This document shows positions 11,041-25,640 of a DNA stretch of 64,000 nt, piece by piece. Both the position numbers and the translations under genes were made by a program. The notes below the pieces were generated by a model that worked only from the letters and a program-made list of their open reading frames with translations, was not told the origin of the DNA and ran no database searches. Position 1 is the first letter of the stretch, and each line of letters opens with the position of its first letter. Source of the stretch: Apostichopus japonicus (lineage: Eukaryota > Echinodermata > Holothuroidea > Aspidochirotida > Stichopodidae); the NCBI RefSeq assembly GCF_037975245.1, contig NC_092578.1, forward strand, positions 6,429,001-6,493,000, written 5' to 3'.

Positions 11041-14000
11041 TAGTATGTAGAGGCCATATTATACCATTCAATATTCACAAAAAACACACATAAATTCAAA
11101 ATCTATGCTGTTATAACCTGTCATCTGCTTCTCTGGTTGCTACGTGAGTTTATGGTTAAAACATTCAGTTGAACAAAGAAAAAACATGTGCGACATATTT
11201 AATGTAACATCTAATTGTTTCCTTTTCAAAATAGTTTGGGGTTTATTCCCTAGGCAGGCTAAGTACTGGCCATCCTGTGTCTACATTGTATCATATATAA
11301 ACTAAATTATCCTTTCTGAAATAGCTGCATGAGACATGTGATGCTTGCAAAACTCAGCCTATACTTATATCCAAGGGTGAAAAGATCCATTTCAAGCCCA
11401 GGGACAATTATCACTGCCCGAGACCGCTGTCATTTTTGAAGTATTTCCTGTTTTCCTCAGGTAAATTTTAGAAAATGAGAATAAATTATTCTTTATATCC
11501 CATATTTCTCAGGGCCCCAGGTTGCAACCCTCCTCTGTCACATCTTCCTCCCTCCTTCCCTTCTCTCCACCCTCTTTGTTTTTTGTCAGGACTCTTGCCA
11601 TCTCCTCCCCTCATCTTCATGTTACCACTTAGACTAAAAGATACTTTTACCAGCAGCTATGATGTAATATATGATTGAAAAGACCTATTATTATTAGCTG
11701 CGACATGACGGATGCAACAAACGCATGTCTAAGCCTATAAATAAGATTAAAAATTTTTCCATTGTTTTTTTATTATTCAAAAAAAAAAACTAACATAATT
11801 CATATTCTAATATGAAAGCAAAATGTATGAAACATAAACTTGAAAATGTTTTGCCATCTCATGGAGGTGGCAAGAAACAAGCCTCATCCCAATTAGCTAT
11901 TTTTCTTTTAAATTTTCCGTTGTCGTCCGTTTTTCGACTACACAGTGTACCACACTATACTAGCTGCTATGTTAACTGAAGTGTGTTACTGTTTCAATTT
12001 TTAATTAAGGTAGATTTAAATATTATTTTGAAACATAAAACTAATCTTTGAGGATGAGTTTCAATCGTAACCATTAAATTACTCCAATTTGTGTGTGCTG
12101 TATGATATTACTATCCAATGGATATTTGCTGCTTTTATTATTTTTTTCTAGAAATTAATTATCACCAGTACACACCACACTGAACCATTGAGTTATATCT
12201 ATAAATTAAAGTTTAAATATCTTTCTATTATAAGGAAGAAGTAATCTCTCTCGCAAACTCTTTTGTGCATTCATTTCGAATTGTGAGCTATGGAATTTTG
12301 GTGAACGGGATCCTAGGTGGTGGGACAGATGTCATGTCTGTTATTGGGGAGAATGGGAGAAGGGGTGGGGGGAGGAGGGGAAAGGTGAAGCGTATAGTGA
12401 CGAGGATGTATTCCTGGCTAGGGTTGCAGACAAATTGCTCCACCCCCTCTTCTTACTGCTGAGCTTTCAAGATGGCCCTTCTATTTAGAGCAATTAAAAA
12501 CACTGGTAATTAGAAACCTAAAGAATTTTGCTACACACAAAAATGACTGACACTTAAATAGCCATGTCAAAGCAGGAGTGGTGTGATTCGGCTATATTTT
12601 ATCAAAGTAAGAAGAAAGTACAAAGCAATGATATCTTCGATGGTAGGAATTGTCACGCAACCCCACGCATCCCCCCCTCCCCCAAACAATCATAAAAAGT
12701 TAAAAGCAACTTTAGGTCAAACAGCATGCATGCTTCTTTCCTTGTTAATGTTAAAAGACTCCAAAAAAAGGGGGGTTGGGCAGGAGGGGTTAAAGTAACA
12801 CTTGTTCTCTTACAAAACCAACCTCCTCACAAGTAACGTTAAAATAAATTGTCTCGTTATGCTTCTTTTTAATCATTCATGTTCTTTTCCCACACTGCCA
12901 TTAACTAAAATATAGTACATCATCGAAACATTACCACAAAACAAACATCCACGAATTGATATCGAATATCTAACCAAATAACTCCATGAAGACGCCGATC
13001 GGGGTCGATAACGATTATGAACCGAATAACAACAGACCGAAAAAAAAAAGAAAGATCAACTACTGGATCCAAACTCTCGGCCGTATATATGATTTCTACA
13101 GAGATGTTGTAACTTAAAACTTTTCCTCTGTTCAATGTACTGTAGTACTGTAGTAGAGTTGTGGTGCAGGAATAATGATAAAAATCATTTGATGCTCTCC
13201 AGAATTTTGATGAGCAGATAGACATACTTCAATCTTAAATAAACATGTTTGGCAAAATTTCACTTCAAAGTTCACCAAATTTACTAAAAAATTAGACAAA
13301 TGCAAATTAATTTCCAAATTTTCTGTAAAACCATTTTAATAGAAGGGTGATTTCGTTCTCAAATGCCCACTTGTCTGCATTTCCATATCTTCAAATAATA
13401 TGTGCAATAATTCCTTTCAAAAATTGCACAAATGCCAGAGGAAATAGTATCTGATCTCTGTTCAAATCTTTGGGATCGCGCATTTTCTAAATGATTTTCT
13501 CCCCGTTTTGTCTCTGAGGCACAGAAGGGGAAAAAAAAAAAAAAAAATACAGAGTTTGAAGAACTTTTCTTTTCTTCTGAGGTAAGGAAGCAGAATGGAT
13601 TTTCGGAGCTGTTAGTAAAGTAAACTTGACCTTCGAATGTTAATCTTACTTTCCATCGACATGCCAAAATCCAGACCTAAATTAGGCCATGATTATTGAA
13701 TTATGAATTATGACATCATTTTCCGGTACATATGCTTTCACAAATTTGCTGATGCAAGAGATATGATGGAAGGTAAGAGTTAGGCTGACATTGAATTAAC
13801 AAGTCCTTGCTTTTCATGAAAGCAGGTAATGAGATTACAATGTCAAAGGTCAGTCCCGAATTATAAACTTCCATGGACAGCTGCATGATTGTGGAAGTCA
13901 ATGTAGAACTAGCCTCCTTTGTAATTCAATTCCACCAATCACAATGCATAGTTTCATAATGTGCATAAATTTGTTTTCATTTATTCATTTGGTTTATTCA

Positions 14001-17000
14001 TTCAACAAATTTGTTTAAATTTATTATTATTTCAGTTTAGCTAGTTAATTCTCAGTGTTTACAGGTTATTAAGTGAAACCCTTAATGGACAGCATTGAAT
14101 GGATGTTTTGTATTGTATCGGTGAGTACAAGAGAACAATTATCATACAGAATAACCGATGATAGTTAACGTATACAGAAGCAAATGCGGTTCAAAATAAT
14201 AAACAAATTGAAGCATTTCATCCTTACCTTGTACTCAGTCACTGAGCTCACTTAATACTGTAGGCCACCAAGACTGGTAACCATTACAGTAATGCAATGA
14301 GAAACTGGTGTGCACATGTGTGTGAGTGTGTCAACAACATCACAGGTTTCCGTACACAAAACAACATGCAGCAATATTAACACAAAACTATAACATAGAT
14401 AACAAATTTACTATCCTAACTTGAAATGCCCGGGAAAGGAAATCTCGTAGCTTGGCAATCTACTGCAATTACATCCTTTGTAATTAGTTACAATGTTTTA
14501 ACAGCAGACACAGGAATGCTACAATTTTAGACAGAGAATATCCCCCTTCTTGGTGCCAGATGGAAATGTCATTGTATAATTAAGGCTGATCTCTCTGTGG
14601 ATTCACGAGGGGAATTCCCTCTCTTCCCCAAATCAAAAGGTGTGACACACCTTAAAGACATACCAATCTGTTAATTAATATTCACAGTATAGGTGTCACA
14701 AGTTTGTTCATTCTCATAGGAAATGTGTGCGTGGGAAATTAAAGGTGGACGTAGAGAGAGAGGCATAAGAAGTGTATAACATGGCCATGTTAGTCAGGTG
14801 CATATATCAAAGCCTTGACGATCGAGAGCAAAGAGCAAATTTGGAACTCAGTGGACACAGATGTTACTTCCTTGAGATGCTTTTCTTGCATGTTTACACT
14901 GCTAATAATAAAAAGAGGGTGCCTCATCCGGATATTATACATTCCCCATGAGCTAGTTGCTATTCCTTTCAGCAAAGTTGGAAGATTAAAAAACACAAAA
15001 ATGAAAATGAAAACATATTTTTGATGTAACAATGATATTTCCTGGAACTACTAACAGTTTATCTCAGTTTAATGATTGATCTGAGAAGATTTATAATCTT
15101 TATAAAAAAATTAATCAGCTAGAAAAAAGAAAGAAAAAAAGGCAAAAAATCCCTCACATATATACATGCAAAAAATGAACTATAGTTTATAAAATCGTTT
15201 TAAATTTCATCCACTTACACTTTGATCCCATATCAATAATACAAATATAGATATATATCAAGGAAACCTTGCAAAGTTAATGCATCTTGTAAGTTTAAAC
15301 ATGGATTACCCTGCATATATTCAAACTTTCATTACTAGAAGAGTATATACATAACCTGATTGAATGGCCGAGTTGTCACCTGCAAAAACTCAGAATAACA
15401 GAAGCATTAACAGCCAAAAATAGAGCACTACATTATGTGGAAGTAAGTAAGTAACTGGAAATATTCATGAAATTGTGAAGTCTCATTAATTTTCCAAAAA
15501 AAGGTGATTTACCATAATAGGACATGGAGAAATAATGTAGCTAATTTCAAATTCCCAGGAAATACATTAATGAAGAAAAGCCACCCAATATGTGTTTAGG
15601 ATGGAGGGGGGGGGGGGGGTTGGTCAGGGGAATCATCACAAATTGCACAGATTATGTTCTCACAAATTCATTTTCGTGTTTCAAATTTTATGCATGCATT
15701 AAATACCATCCGTATTAAAACATTGTTTATTAATATAATTGCAGAGTTAGGAATACTTGTAGGTTCCAATCTATTTTCTTCACCATGCATGTTTGTTGTA
15801 AAATAAATGTAAATTGTTCACAGTATTTTGTTTTCAGATCTTCTCATGGTTTTGGGATTTTGATATTTGTATTTATGAATGAGGGAATAAAGTTGGTAGT
15901 TCTTTATCACAGATTAAAGTACCTTTCTGCTTCTTAATTTTCACCTGTCAAACACCTTAGTTAATTGTCACATCAGTTGAATTAAATCAATTAGAAAAGA
16001 TACCCATAAAAGGTTCAGCCTTCCATATGCTTTTAATTTAATTTCCTAGCCTAGCTAATTTTCCTGTATTATATGCATATTTGTCTTCTGTAATCCACCT
16101 CAGAGTGAAAATAAAAAAGATACATTAAACCACAAATTACTTGATTTTCAATACTATTTGCCAAGAGGGCCGGACTTAAGGAGATCACTTACAAAAATCC
16201 CAGATACTCCAGTAGCAAGGTCAGAGTAAAGCAAAGTGAATAAGCTTTATAACTGCAGGGAGGAAGTTAACTCAATAGAGACACAACACACATTAGGACT
16301 CTTTTATTTATACATTAAACAACCAATGACACCTGTGATTAGTAATTGTGCTGGCATCTATACATATTAAACATATTGACATGTTAATTGGCAGTAAAAC
16401 TATAAGCTTTGAAAATCTTTAACCTGGGTCTCTGCAGAATCCTAAAGGCTCCATGATTTGTTTTTTTCTTATTTGTGGGAGAGTGTAGAGTGGGTGGGAG
16501 GGGGGGGGGGTCCATGAGGGAAGAGGAGTTGCAAGGAGTCCTGTAGACAAGTTGGGAGTTTCAGTAAAAGCCTCCAACTGGTCAGTCAACATTTTAATGA
16601 GTGACTATTATGTAAGTTGTCAAGGCAAGACAAGCTAGAAAGTACAATCTGCAGCAAAGGACACAAAAGATTTTCTGACTTCAGCTCAAATGACCAAAGG
16701 GCTGAGATCATTGTTGTTTGGGGTGGGGTGGCGGGGGGGGGGTTGTGAACATTTTGACATTGTCCCTATGGGGGAAGAGGGGGATCTGTGGATGGAAACA
16801 GGTTAAGAACCTGGGGTCTAGGTTACAACAGCGATATTGTGGATGCTGGACTACACAGGCCATGTATATTACTCATAGCAACACCTATTAGTTCAGTGTA
16901 CCTGTGTGATGTACCCTGGGATTTTGTTTCTCGATGTTTGACCTCTACATTCTTGCAAACTCAATGAAAACAATAAAATATAAAAATGAAAAAGAATAAA

Positions 17001-17328
17001 TTGAAAAACAAAACACTAAATATATATATACATGGGGACTCTAAAATAAGGTACTAAAAGCAAATCAAAATAAGTATTCAAAATACCTAACAGGATATTA
17101 AATCTTGAACTTAAATCCAACATGAAAATTTTATGAATATTCTTGTTATAAGTTTCAATTGAAACATATTTATGGAAATATGTACAGATTAGACACTGGC
17201 CAAATTTGAAGAAAAGCACAGTGCAATTTAAGGAATGATAAAATAAATGAAATGAGAGACTTAGAAACATACTGTGCATAAATTGCTGATATGTATACAT
17301 ATAAATATGTACCGTAATTCATGAACTG
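11041..17328. other. Long unannotated AT-rich stretch
   Basis: No convincing exon. It contains an A17 run (13530-13546), a G13 run (about 15607-15619), G runs near 16500-16510 and 16733-16742, and short frames that are pyrimidine-rich or AT-rich artefacts. A candidate minus donor at 14226-14231 fails because the implied exon has stops in every frame. Confidence 0.5.
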
Positions 17329-17508
17329 TTTTTATTACAACCTTCGAGGAAATTTTCTTCACTTAGACATTCAGTCATCTTTTGTGTTCCTTAGAAATGT
17401 CTGAGAACAATTTGGAGGGCAACGACCTCCAAGAGAGTACTTTTTGCAACTTTTGATAACTAGTAATTATAGCATGTTATAATTTGGGGCCTATACTGAC
17501 TACCTTTT
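17329..17508 (+). repeat. Dispersed repeat, family C, copy 1
   Basis: About 180 bp matching the reverse complement of 46971-47138: TTACAACCTTCGAGGAAATTTTC, GTCTGAGAACAATTTGGAG and ATAATTTGGGGCCTAT.GACTACCTTT blocks in the same order. Family unknown; ends not sharply defined. Confidence 0.65.
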
Positions 17509-18060
17509 AGGACAACAGAATTTTAAAAGGGACATAGAAGAGACAAACATATTTTCATCATCATGATGGATTTACAGGTAAAGTTCCATGGTTAAATGTT
17601 GAAAGTGATCAACAGCAGATAAGTTCAGAAGCATTTTTTGTAATGCATGATTTTTCCTTGTTCAATTGAAGATTACCCATTCAATTTGGCTAAAAAAAAG
17701 CTTTTTCATTTAAATACAGAGAGGGCCACCGGTTGTGTTTATTTATATATTATATAAGCATACTATATTGATAATCTTGCATTCAAATTGTCTTTCTTAT
17801 TATTTATTTATATCTTAATAAAGGAAAAAATACAAATGAAACCTTCAAAAAAAAGTCACTTATCCAATATAAAGTTGTTTTGCTATTATTTGTGAACCAT
17901 GATACCCTGCTTGCTTCTTTTCTACTACCTGTTCCTCTACCGCCTCTGCAGAAGCCAAAAGAGCAAAAAATTCAGCCACAAAATTTTTAGTCCCACGGCA
18001 TGACTGAACCACAAGGGACGTGGACCCTGCTGTGCTTCGACAGTAGCATCGCTAATCGAG
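17509..18060. other. Unannotated AT-rich DNA
   Basis: An apparent exon ending TTTACAG|gtaaag near 17578 has stops in all three frames. Nothing else seen. Confidence 0.5.
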
Positions 18061-18294
18061 TTACGCACCACACCTTAGATCTGTCATTCGATACTGTGAT
18101 TTGTAGATATGACGACACCAGAGACAGTTAAGGGTGGTACTGATACATGAAAGATAAAAACACGTAGCTGCGTGGAGAACTGTCAAAAAGTTGTCTTGTA
18201 CGTCACACACTATCTGTACATCTGGTATATCTAATCGGTTCTGAACTGAACGAATACCGGGGACGTAGAATCGGATAGATGAAGTGTCAGGCAT
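18061..18294 (-). CDS. Uncharacterised 77-codon frame
   Basis: A minus-strand frame starting MPDTSSIRFYVPGIRSV with more coding-like, CpG-containing composition than its surroundings. It has a polar start, then a hydrophobic, cysteine-containing middle (about residues 35-60), then a basic end (HIYKSQYR). The middle could be one membrane-spanning segment. There is no recognised domain, no clear splice site at either end and no second copy in the window. It could be a small gene, part of a larger exon, a transposon-derived fragment or chance. Confidence 0.25.
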   Translation of the reverse strand: MPDTSSIRFYVPGIRSVQNRLDIPDVQIVCDVQDNFLTVLHAATCFYLSCISTTLNCLWCRHIYKSQYRMTDLRCGA

Positions 18295-19626
18295 CGCTTT
18301 AAAGCTGCTTTTTTCCCACGAGTTGACTTTGTGTTTGTCTATATTAGTAGAAGTATTCCATTATATATAGATATACTCTTTTTACCGATGTATCAAATTT
18401 ATATAACTTGAGACCTTGTTTCATTTCTACTCAGATGATGGAAAGAAGAAAAAATAAAAGCCAATGATTCGGATCAAAAATAATTTGTAGAAAAATCTGC
18501 AATTTAGACTGTAAGATATGGTGTTGATATAGCCCCCCCCCCCCATGCACACACACACAAAAAAGGGTCTCTCTCACTTGTTCAGTATCTTCACAGCTGT
18601 ATATTATTCATGTAGATCAAATAAGAAAACACAAAGTTGTTGCATCGCTCACCCAAAATTGATTGGCAAATTTGTGCAACAAGTTTGTTTGCTAGTTTCA
18701 TTATTGGACTGATATTACTAAGGCAGTAATGCTCGACCACCTTGCAGGTTTTGTAAGGGATGGAAGAGGGAAGGGGGAGGGTAATTGAGGGAGAGTCAAT
18801 GGGAAGATAGGTGATTGAGTTAGGTGAGAAAGAGGTGAAGGAGGCTGACCTAAACAAAGAAATATTTTAGCAAAGGCTCAACTGAGAAAATAGTGACTAA
18901 AATGTCTACAAATTCTCAATTCGTTTTAACACCAAGCAAGAATGAAATATACCATGTACTAAAAAATCCTTTATCTGATGGACTATATAGCTATCGCATA
19001 TACATATATATATCAAGGCTTTGCCTAAGGTCACTCTTTTAATGCAAACTCCATCACCTATTTTCACATTTGGGTTTTCTATTCTTTTTTTTAGAATTAT
19101 CGATTCATATCAGTTTTTGTGACATCTTGAATTTTTGCCTCATTTGGAGTTAAAGCCCTGAGCGCACGTGTGCATCTGAATAATGGCTTTGGATCTTACT
19201 ATTAAATACATACAAGCACATTATACACAAGAAGTGAATCCTATCTGGTATGGAAACTGTGCACCCAATTTTATATGCTTTAAAAAGTAAGGGCAAATTC
19301 GTCGACACAGTCGTTAACCTGGCTCTGAGGTACTATGACGTAATTAAACTCTTTTGCTACAATTTATTCATGGGCTTCTCCACTCTGCAACTGGGAAATT
19401 AAAAAAATTGCATGGTTTCCTTTATTGACAACAATACATGACAACCAATTAGCAGTTCATAGGAATTTAATAAATATATCTTTCCAACTTTGTTTATAAC
19501 TGATCATTGCTTCATAGATATTAATTAATAAATTAATAACAGACAAAAATATAGTTTCCATATGTCACAGATTGAAAGGAAAAGAAATTTTATTAATGCT
19601 ATCTGCAAATCAGGTTTTTTGTTTCC
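18295..19626. other. Unannotated AT-rich DNA
   Basis: C run near 18533-18544 followed by a short CA run. No gene seen. Confidence 0.5.
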
Positions 19627-19880
19627 ATATTCCAGTTTTCAAGTTGTTCGACTTCAAAATAGTATGTTCGATATTTGGAATATTCCTTCAAATGGCAAAA
19701 ATTGATTATTCCACTTCTCAGTCCAGTTTCTCGTTGCTAATTGGTGAATTTATATATTCCAGTTTTCAAGTTGTTCGACCTCAAAATAATATTTTCGATA
19801 TTTGGAATGTTCCTTCAAATGGTAAAAATTGATCATATCACTTTTCAGTCCAGTTCTTGTTGCTAATTGGTGAATTCATA
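19627..19880 (+). repeat. Two-copy tandem duplication, period 127 bp
   Basis: The segment beginning TATTCCAGTTTTCAAGTTG recurs 127 bases later, and both copies end TTGCTAATTGGTGAATT. A handful of substitutions separate them. An 86-codon frame through both copies is a by-product of the duplication. Confidence 0.9.
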
Positions 19881-22800
19881 TGACTTATATGAGAAAAAGA
19901 AAAAAAAGAAAAAAATAGTCTTTTAGCTTTGTATCGATACCAATGAACCTAAACACTATAATTTATCCGTGACAAATTCTGTAAAACCATTCTTAACATG
20001 TGTCGCTTTTTAACAAATTGACCGCACAGATCTGCATGATAGACTACGTAATTCCGGCCACTTAAGTTGATCAACGTCTAATATCTTGAAGGATCATTTC
20101 GCAAAAAAATTGGAAAAAGTGAAAAAGTAAGACGGATATCGAATCGACACTGATGAAGCTTGCTTTCCATATGTGACGTACCAAACGATCTTTTGGCAAT
20201 ACATATCGCCTTCAGAAATAGACCGGTAGAAATCATATGCTGCAACTGCAACAGCATAGCGTCATATTCTGTACTATTAACGCTGGTTTGGGTTTGACAG
20301 CATCTGCGCATGTTATGTTCCTGTCTGTGACCTCTTCTTTACAGGTCAATCGGTAACCATGCGATACAATGTTAAACCACCCGCACAATACTTCCAGTAT
20401 CATAAGTCAAGAAGAGTATCCATTTCAGCTAAGTTGTTTCTAGTATTTGGACACAAAACATGTCTCTGTAAGCTTTGGAGTTGAGAGCATGTTTTTAATA
20501 TAATCCTGAGCTGGCCCAGGTAACCAGTTCACTTACTAACAGCTATGTATGTCCCAAAATATTTATTCTCTAAACCTGTAGCATTTTTCCCCTGAAACCA
20601 TCTGCAAATATGCCAAACTTTCCTGACTATTTTAGAAATTATTTGTCTCGACAGCTGACCACCAAAAATTATTCCCAGACACCTACCTCAGGAGTGGGCC
20701 ACTAAGACATTACGATGTCTTAACAAGGAAAAAATGCTTAGAGGGTGATGGTGAAATTCTTGAAAGTGTTGGATAATATATTTCCACCATTATCCACTTT
20801 TTTCGGGCATTCTGAGGGCAAAACTGATGACATTTAGGGGTCAAACTCGATCCTGTCTTTAAATTCCCCAATTTTCACATGTAGTAGTTGCTTTAATTTA
20901 ACGCCTCCTATTAAAATATTGCTACTTCCAGGAAGAAAGTATATTGGTCATGTGACTACTTAATACATTCTACCATCAGACCTTTGACCTAAACCAAAGG
21001 ATCGTGCAGAGGACTTGATGAACAATTCAGGGTACATTATGTTGGAAATTTAACAAAATTTCGGTTATGTTTTGACGAAATTCACAGCAGCATAACCCAG
21101 CAATAGCCCGGCAATAGTGTAATCTTTGTAACAGAGTTAGAGCCTCCTTCTCGATAGGTTACAAAGAATATTAAATTCAACATATTTCTCGTAAAATGTC
21201 TCAAGTAGCTCGCAAACCAGGAGAATGTATACGCCGGAGACGTCTTTCAAATTCACCGGGGGTCTCGTATCACCTGACATAACCCGCACGAAGACGGGGC
21301 AGAAAATGGGTGAACGACTATAACTTTTTGCTCTTTCTTAAACATTTCTAAGGTCATCAAATTTTATGCAGTTACAATTCATTACCTAAAGATGTATTAG
21401 TGGCACTTTTTCTTTGGATTTTGAAAGAGAGTGAGAGAGATAAAAGGGGAAAAAAGAAGAATGTTACAGGCTCAGAAAGGAACCCCTGATATTGGTGATC
21501 GTAGAGAGAGGAATTGCCCGCCGGATTTAAGGATAAATAACTTTAATGCAAGTAAATTGACAAAACAGGCACCACGGTAACAAAAAAATTGATCTATGAT
21601 ATGAAATCAAAATGACACTGTTAAGGAGGAGTATGGCTATAAGTGGCTGAACCTAGAGTTATTTCTCCAAAATAAAGGGTGCACATAAAACATCTGAACC
21701 AGTGTTGCGCAACAACAGGGGAGGATAAGAGTAAGGGGAACTTCCTCACTCACCATCACTCTACCATCACTCCCCACCCTCCAAAAATTGACCCACACAC
21801 TATATTCATGCCATTCAAACACAACAATAAAATGGCATAACGTTTAGATCGAAATGTGTGTACAAATTGTCATGTATAGGTATAAGCCTCTTATTTTTTG
21901 TTCTTTCTCTCCATTAGCACCTTTAATTTTCTCAACCACCCCCCCTCCCTCACCCCATCTCCCTCTGCGTCACAAAGTGGTGAGTTAGCTGTAAAAATAT
22001 TAGCTCCTGAATTTACATTTACATTTGTCCTTTCTTATATCAGCAATCAAGATTTTTTGCTGTAGATGCAAAAATTGTTCCAAACATAAATATATCTCAA
22101 AGATATATCTTAATACCTCACCGGTTTTTTCCCCCTCTTCCCTTAGAGTAAAATAAAAGTCTTCTGGCAACACTGCTAAACAGTTTGGTCATCATTCCTT
22201 TTCTATTTGAGTCAAGTGGGGGGGGGGGAATTTTTTAATAGCTGCACATTTTGATATCGATATGACCCTGAAACCGTGTCTCAATGATTGGCTCGAAAAT
22301 AGTAATTATCGAATAAATGCGCCAACAAAAAATAAAAAATAAGAAAAATGAAATTGTAGAAAAAGATGCATTCCCTTTTGGGGAACAAATAGATCCTCCC
22401 CAAGGGGATTCGAAAAAAGACGGAAAAAAAACGTCCATCGCTTATTTATATCATTTCAGCGAAGATGAGCAAAAGAGGAACGAAACGAGAGTAAGATCGA
22501 TAGGACTTGATTTGCATAAACTAAAGATGTAGATGGTTGTATTATACATTGCCTGGGGTGTAATCTGAAGAGCATTCCACAGGACCAGGGGGGGGGGAGG
22601 AGGGATACTTTGGGTATTCGAAAAGGCCTGGTGGGGGTTCATAACTGATACGCATATTAAATATGATGACATAACCAAAAATGAAAAGAAAGGCAATATT
22701 AGACTGTGTGAATAACATCCCCCAATTTCCTTCGTCAGCAGTCAATTATTGCAGATTAGGATACACACCCTCTGCGTATTTATCCCAACCACGGATTCGA

Positions 22801-25640
22801 TTCCTATGACCGTCAATCATTGTCAGTTGGAATAATACAGGTTTCTAGATCACGGAATGATGCTAAAACAAAGAGTGGCAATTTTTTAACTGCGAATTTC
22901 CAACGGTGAAACATGCTTTTATAGGATACAATTGGCAGAGAAGTGAGAGGGAAAGTGCTGCAATTTGTGTTTTAAGAGTAGCGGACGGTGGGGGGGGGGA
23001 GGGGAAACAATTAATCCAGAAGAATATTATTCCAAACTATTTCTGTTAAATAATGGTGATATGCACCAATGGTGTTGGTGTTTGGAAAAGGTTAATTGTG
23101 GGGACATGAAAGTTAGCAGAAGGATGTGGTAGTGGGGGGGGGTGGGGGAGACCAAGCAGGGGAGAGAGTAGGAAGATGACAGAACACTTTTATACATTGG
23201 TGAAAACAACTGCAACCTAGTCTTGTGTTGCTTCTTCATATGGAAAGTTTGCTACGGCAGAAGGGTAAAAGTTGGGAGGACAGAGGAGAATACAAGTTCT
23301 TTGATACAGTTGACAACAACCAACAAGAAAGTTGGGGGGTTGGAGAATTCTATGTTTAAATCTGTATAAATGACAATCAACAGTAAAGTAACCAATGATG
23401 CCTAAGTTTTTGAAATGCATTATTATACGCAGCTACTGAAACTATAGAACAGATAACAGAAGTTAATTTTAACAGAAGCAAAAGTAGGGACAGAACCCTA
23501 TCACATACCAGGGATCTGTAATAAAAGCTTTTCTCCAGTTAAATCAAAATTCAATGGCCGGTAGGAAAGGATAAAAGGTGCAGGTACGAAGCATCCAGGT
23601 TTGAAGCGATTCATAAACATACCAGACTGGTGTTTATTTTTAAAAGACTCAGTTGTTATGGTCATTAAAACTTTGACTAAAGTGGACCCATTTCTGAATG
23701 ATCATCGCCCGATCATCATCAGCGTCATCGTCGCCTGTGTGTGTCGGTTCTCACCATCCGGGAGGGACTGTTTTTAAGCTTCAGTTATAGGATATATGAC
23801 GGTATGCAAACGATGCCAAGGGGGAAAAGTTAGTGGGTTGTGAAAAAACCGTTGACATCCATAACTGACATGATGATACAAAGCTTTCAATCATTTTGAA
23901 GGCTTGGAACAGCAATGCTTACTATAAATTACAAAAAATATGTATATAGTTAGTTCTATGGAAAGCCAATTGGGACTATGAACTCCAAGTAAGTCTCAGT
24001 ACCATTGGTGTTAATATTAAAAGGGACACAAAACCAGTTGTCCTATGATGACAGAGAGCTTCTAAGTGGAGAACAAGCTCTTCCCATTACAGCTGAGAAA
24101 AATCTGTTTTTGGGGAGATATCCTGGTTTAAAAGTCATGTCGGGATCTGTAAATCTGTGATGTCATAGAGCCATCTGACGTTCTGTTCGTTTTTCTTTTC
24201 ACATAATTTCAATGGTAGAATGTTAACAGTTTTGAAACTGAAACCAATCCAGCTGTCATTAGCTCATGCTAGGAACTTCAATATTTTAGATTTCCCAAAA
24301 CCACACCCCCTGTTTCCTGATTAAAGACTCAACTAAATTTGAGCGTAGTATTAGAGGATAATGCATATATATGTATATGAGGGAAGTATGTGCGTGTCAT
24401 AAATTCAGCAAGTGTAAAATTTTGATCAACAGATAAGTCATTTTGGAGAAATATCAAACTCTATAAGGATTGGTAAAAATTGTCGAACAACCTCAGCAGT
24501 TCAACTATATAATATTTTAGATGTATTTATTTACACAAGATCATTCAATGAAGTTAGATCAATTATGTCGTAACTAAATAAGAGCATGAAAGGCAGTTCC
24601 AGAACACTGATATAAAATTATATTCATCTAAGGAAAGTTGATTAAACAGGAACATTTCCATCACATTTTTCTGTTTTTAGACCTTCGATTCTTAGACCTT
24701 CAAACCCTGGCTTCTCTGATTTATAGATCAATTAATTGACAGCAAATACAAGGTTGTCAAGTAATTTATTATGACATACATGCCAAAAATATGAAATAAA
24801 AAAGAGCAGATTCCACTATAACTTTGCATCATTTTTAAACATAAAGCATTACCATGGAAAGTGACTATACTGTATGCATCAAATTATGATCAAAGTTCTG
24901 CAATTACAGTTGTCTGTTATTTTTGCAGTGAAGATGATGGACTGTGATGGAGAGAGCAGACTCAAGCAAATACTGTAATCAAAAGTCACACTCTTTTCTC
25001 CTAATTTTGTTTGTACAATATCTTTTATTTTTTTATGATTTTTAAAAAAATATATATTAAAAAAAAAATTTGGGGGATGACTTTTGAAATTCAACAGCTG
25101 AATCTTAAAAAGGAATTTTCAAACGATTAAAAATGCAAGACAAACTATGATAGAAGACAGAGTGACAAGAGAGGCGCACCGATTCTTCGGAGAGTCACTT
25201 GGGGATTGACAAAGAGACTGACAGACTCCAGAAGACTTGGCAATTTGATTTGATTTCTTTCCCTTTTATCTTCTCATTTCTCCGTTCTTACATATTTTTT
25301 TTCTCTAAAGTTCAAAGCGATTATTTTCACTGCCATGATTTTGGCATCTCATGATTTTTGCCATATAGTCTTTAATGTTGTTGTGTTCTATATCAGGTGG
25401 TGATTACATCTTTTGATATTCTGATGCTTGCTCAGAATTCACTGGTCTGTCAGACAAATTCACTTTTGATTTGGCTCTTCACTGGTCTGCAATTAATAAT
25501 TGTTGCCAAAAAAATATATAACAAAAAATATTAAAAAAATAAAGGGGCAGTTTCTTGATTGAAAGTAACACCTAACCAAAAAGCCACGGCAGGCTTAGTC
25601 AAATTCTTTGCCAAATTTTATACAAAAACACTTAATGCAA
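19881..25640. other. Long unannotated stretch
   Basis: Contains G runs near 22219-22228, 22588-22597, 22991-22999 and 23135-23142. A 71-codon lysine/glutamate-rich plus frame (22317-22532) and a 77-codon minus frame (20078-20311) lack domain or splice support. A short TA/TG run occurs near 24363-24380. Confidence 0.45.

Noticed and set aside
14231-14285. Minus exon ending GTACAAG|gtaagg
   Set aside because: All three frames have stops between the acceptor and the donor.
17514-17580. Plus exon between ACCTTTTAG and TTTACAG|gtaaag
   Set aside because: Stops in every frame, and it adjoins a dispersed repeat.
22317-22532. 71-codon lysine/glutamate-rich plus frame
   Set aside because: A-rich sequence gives such frames by chance; frames on both strands overlap here.
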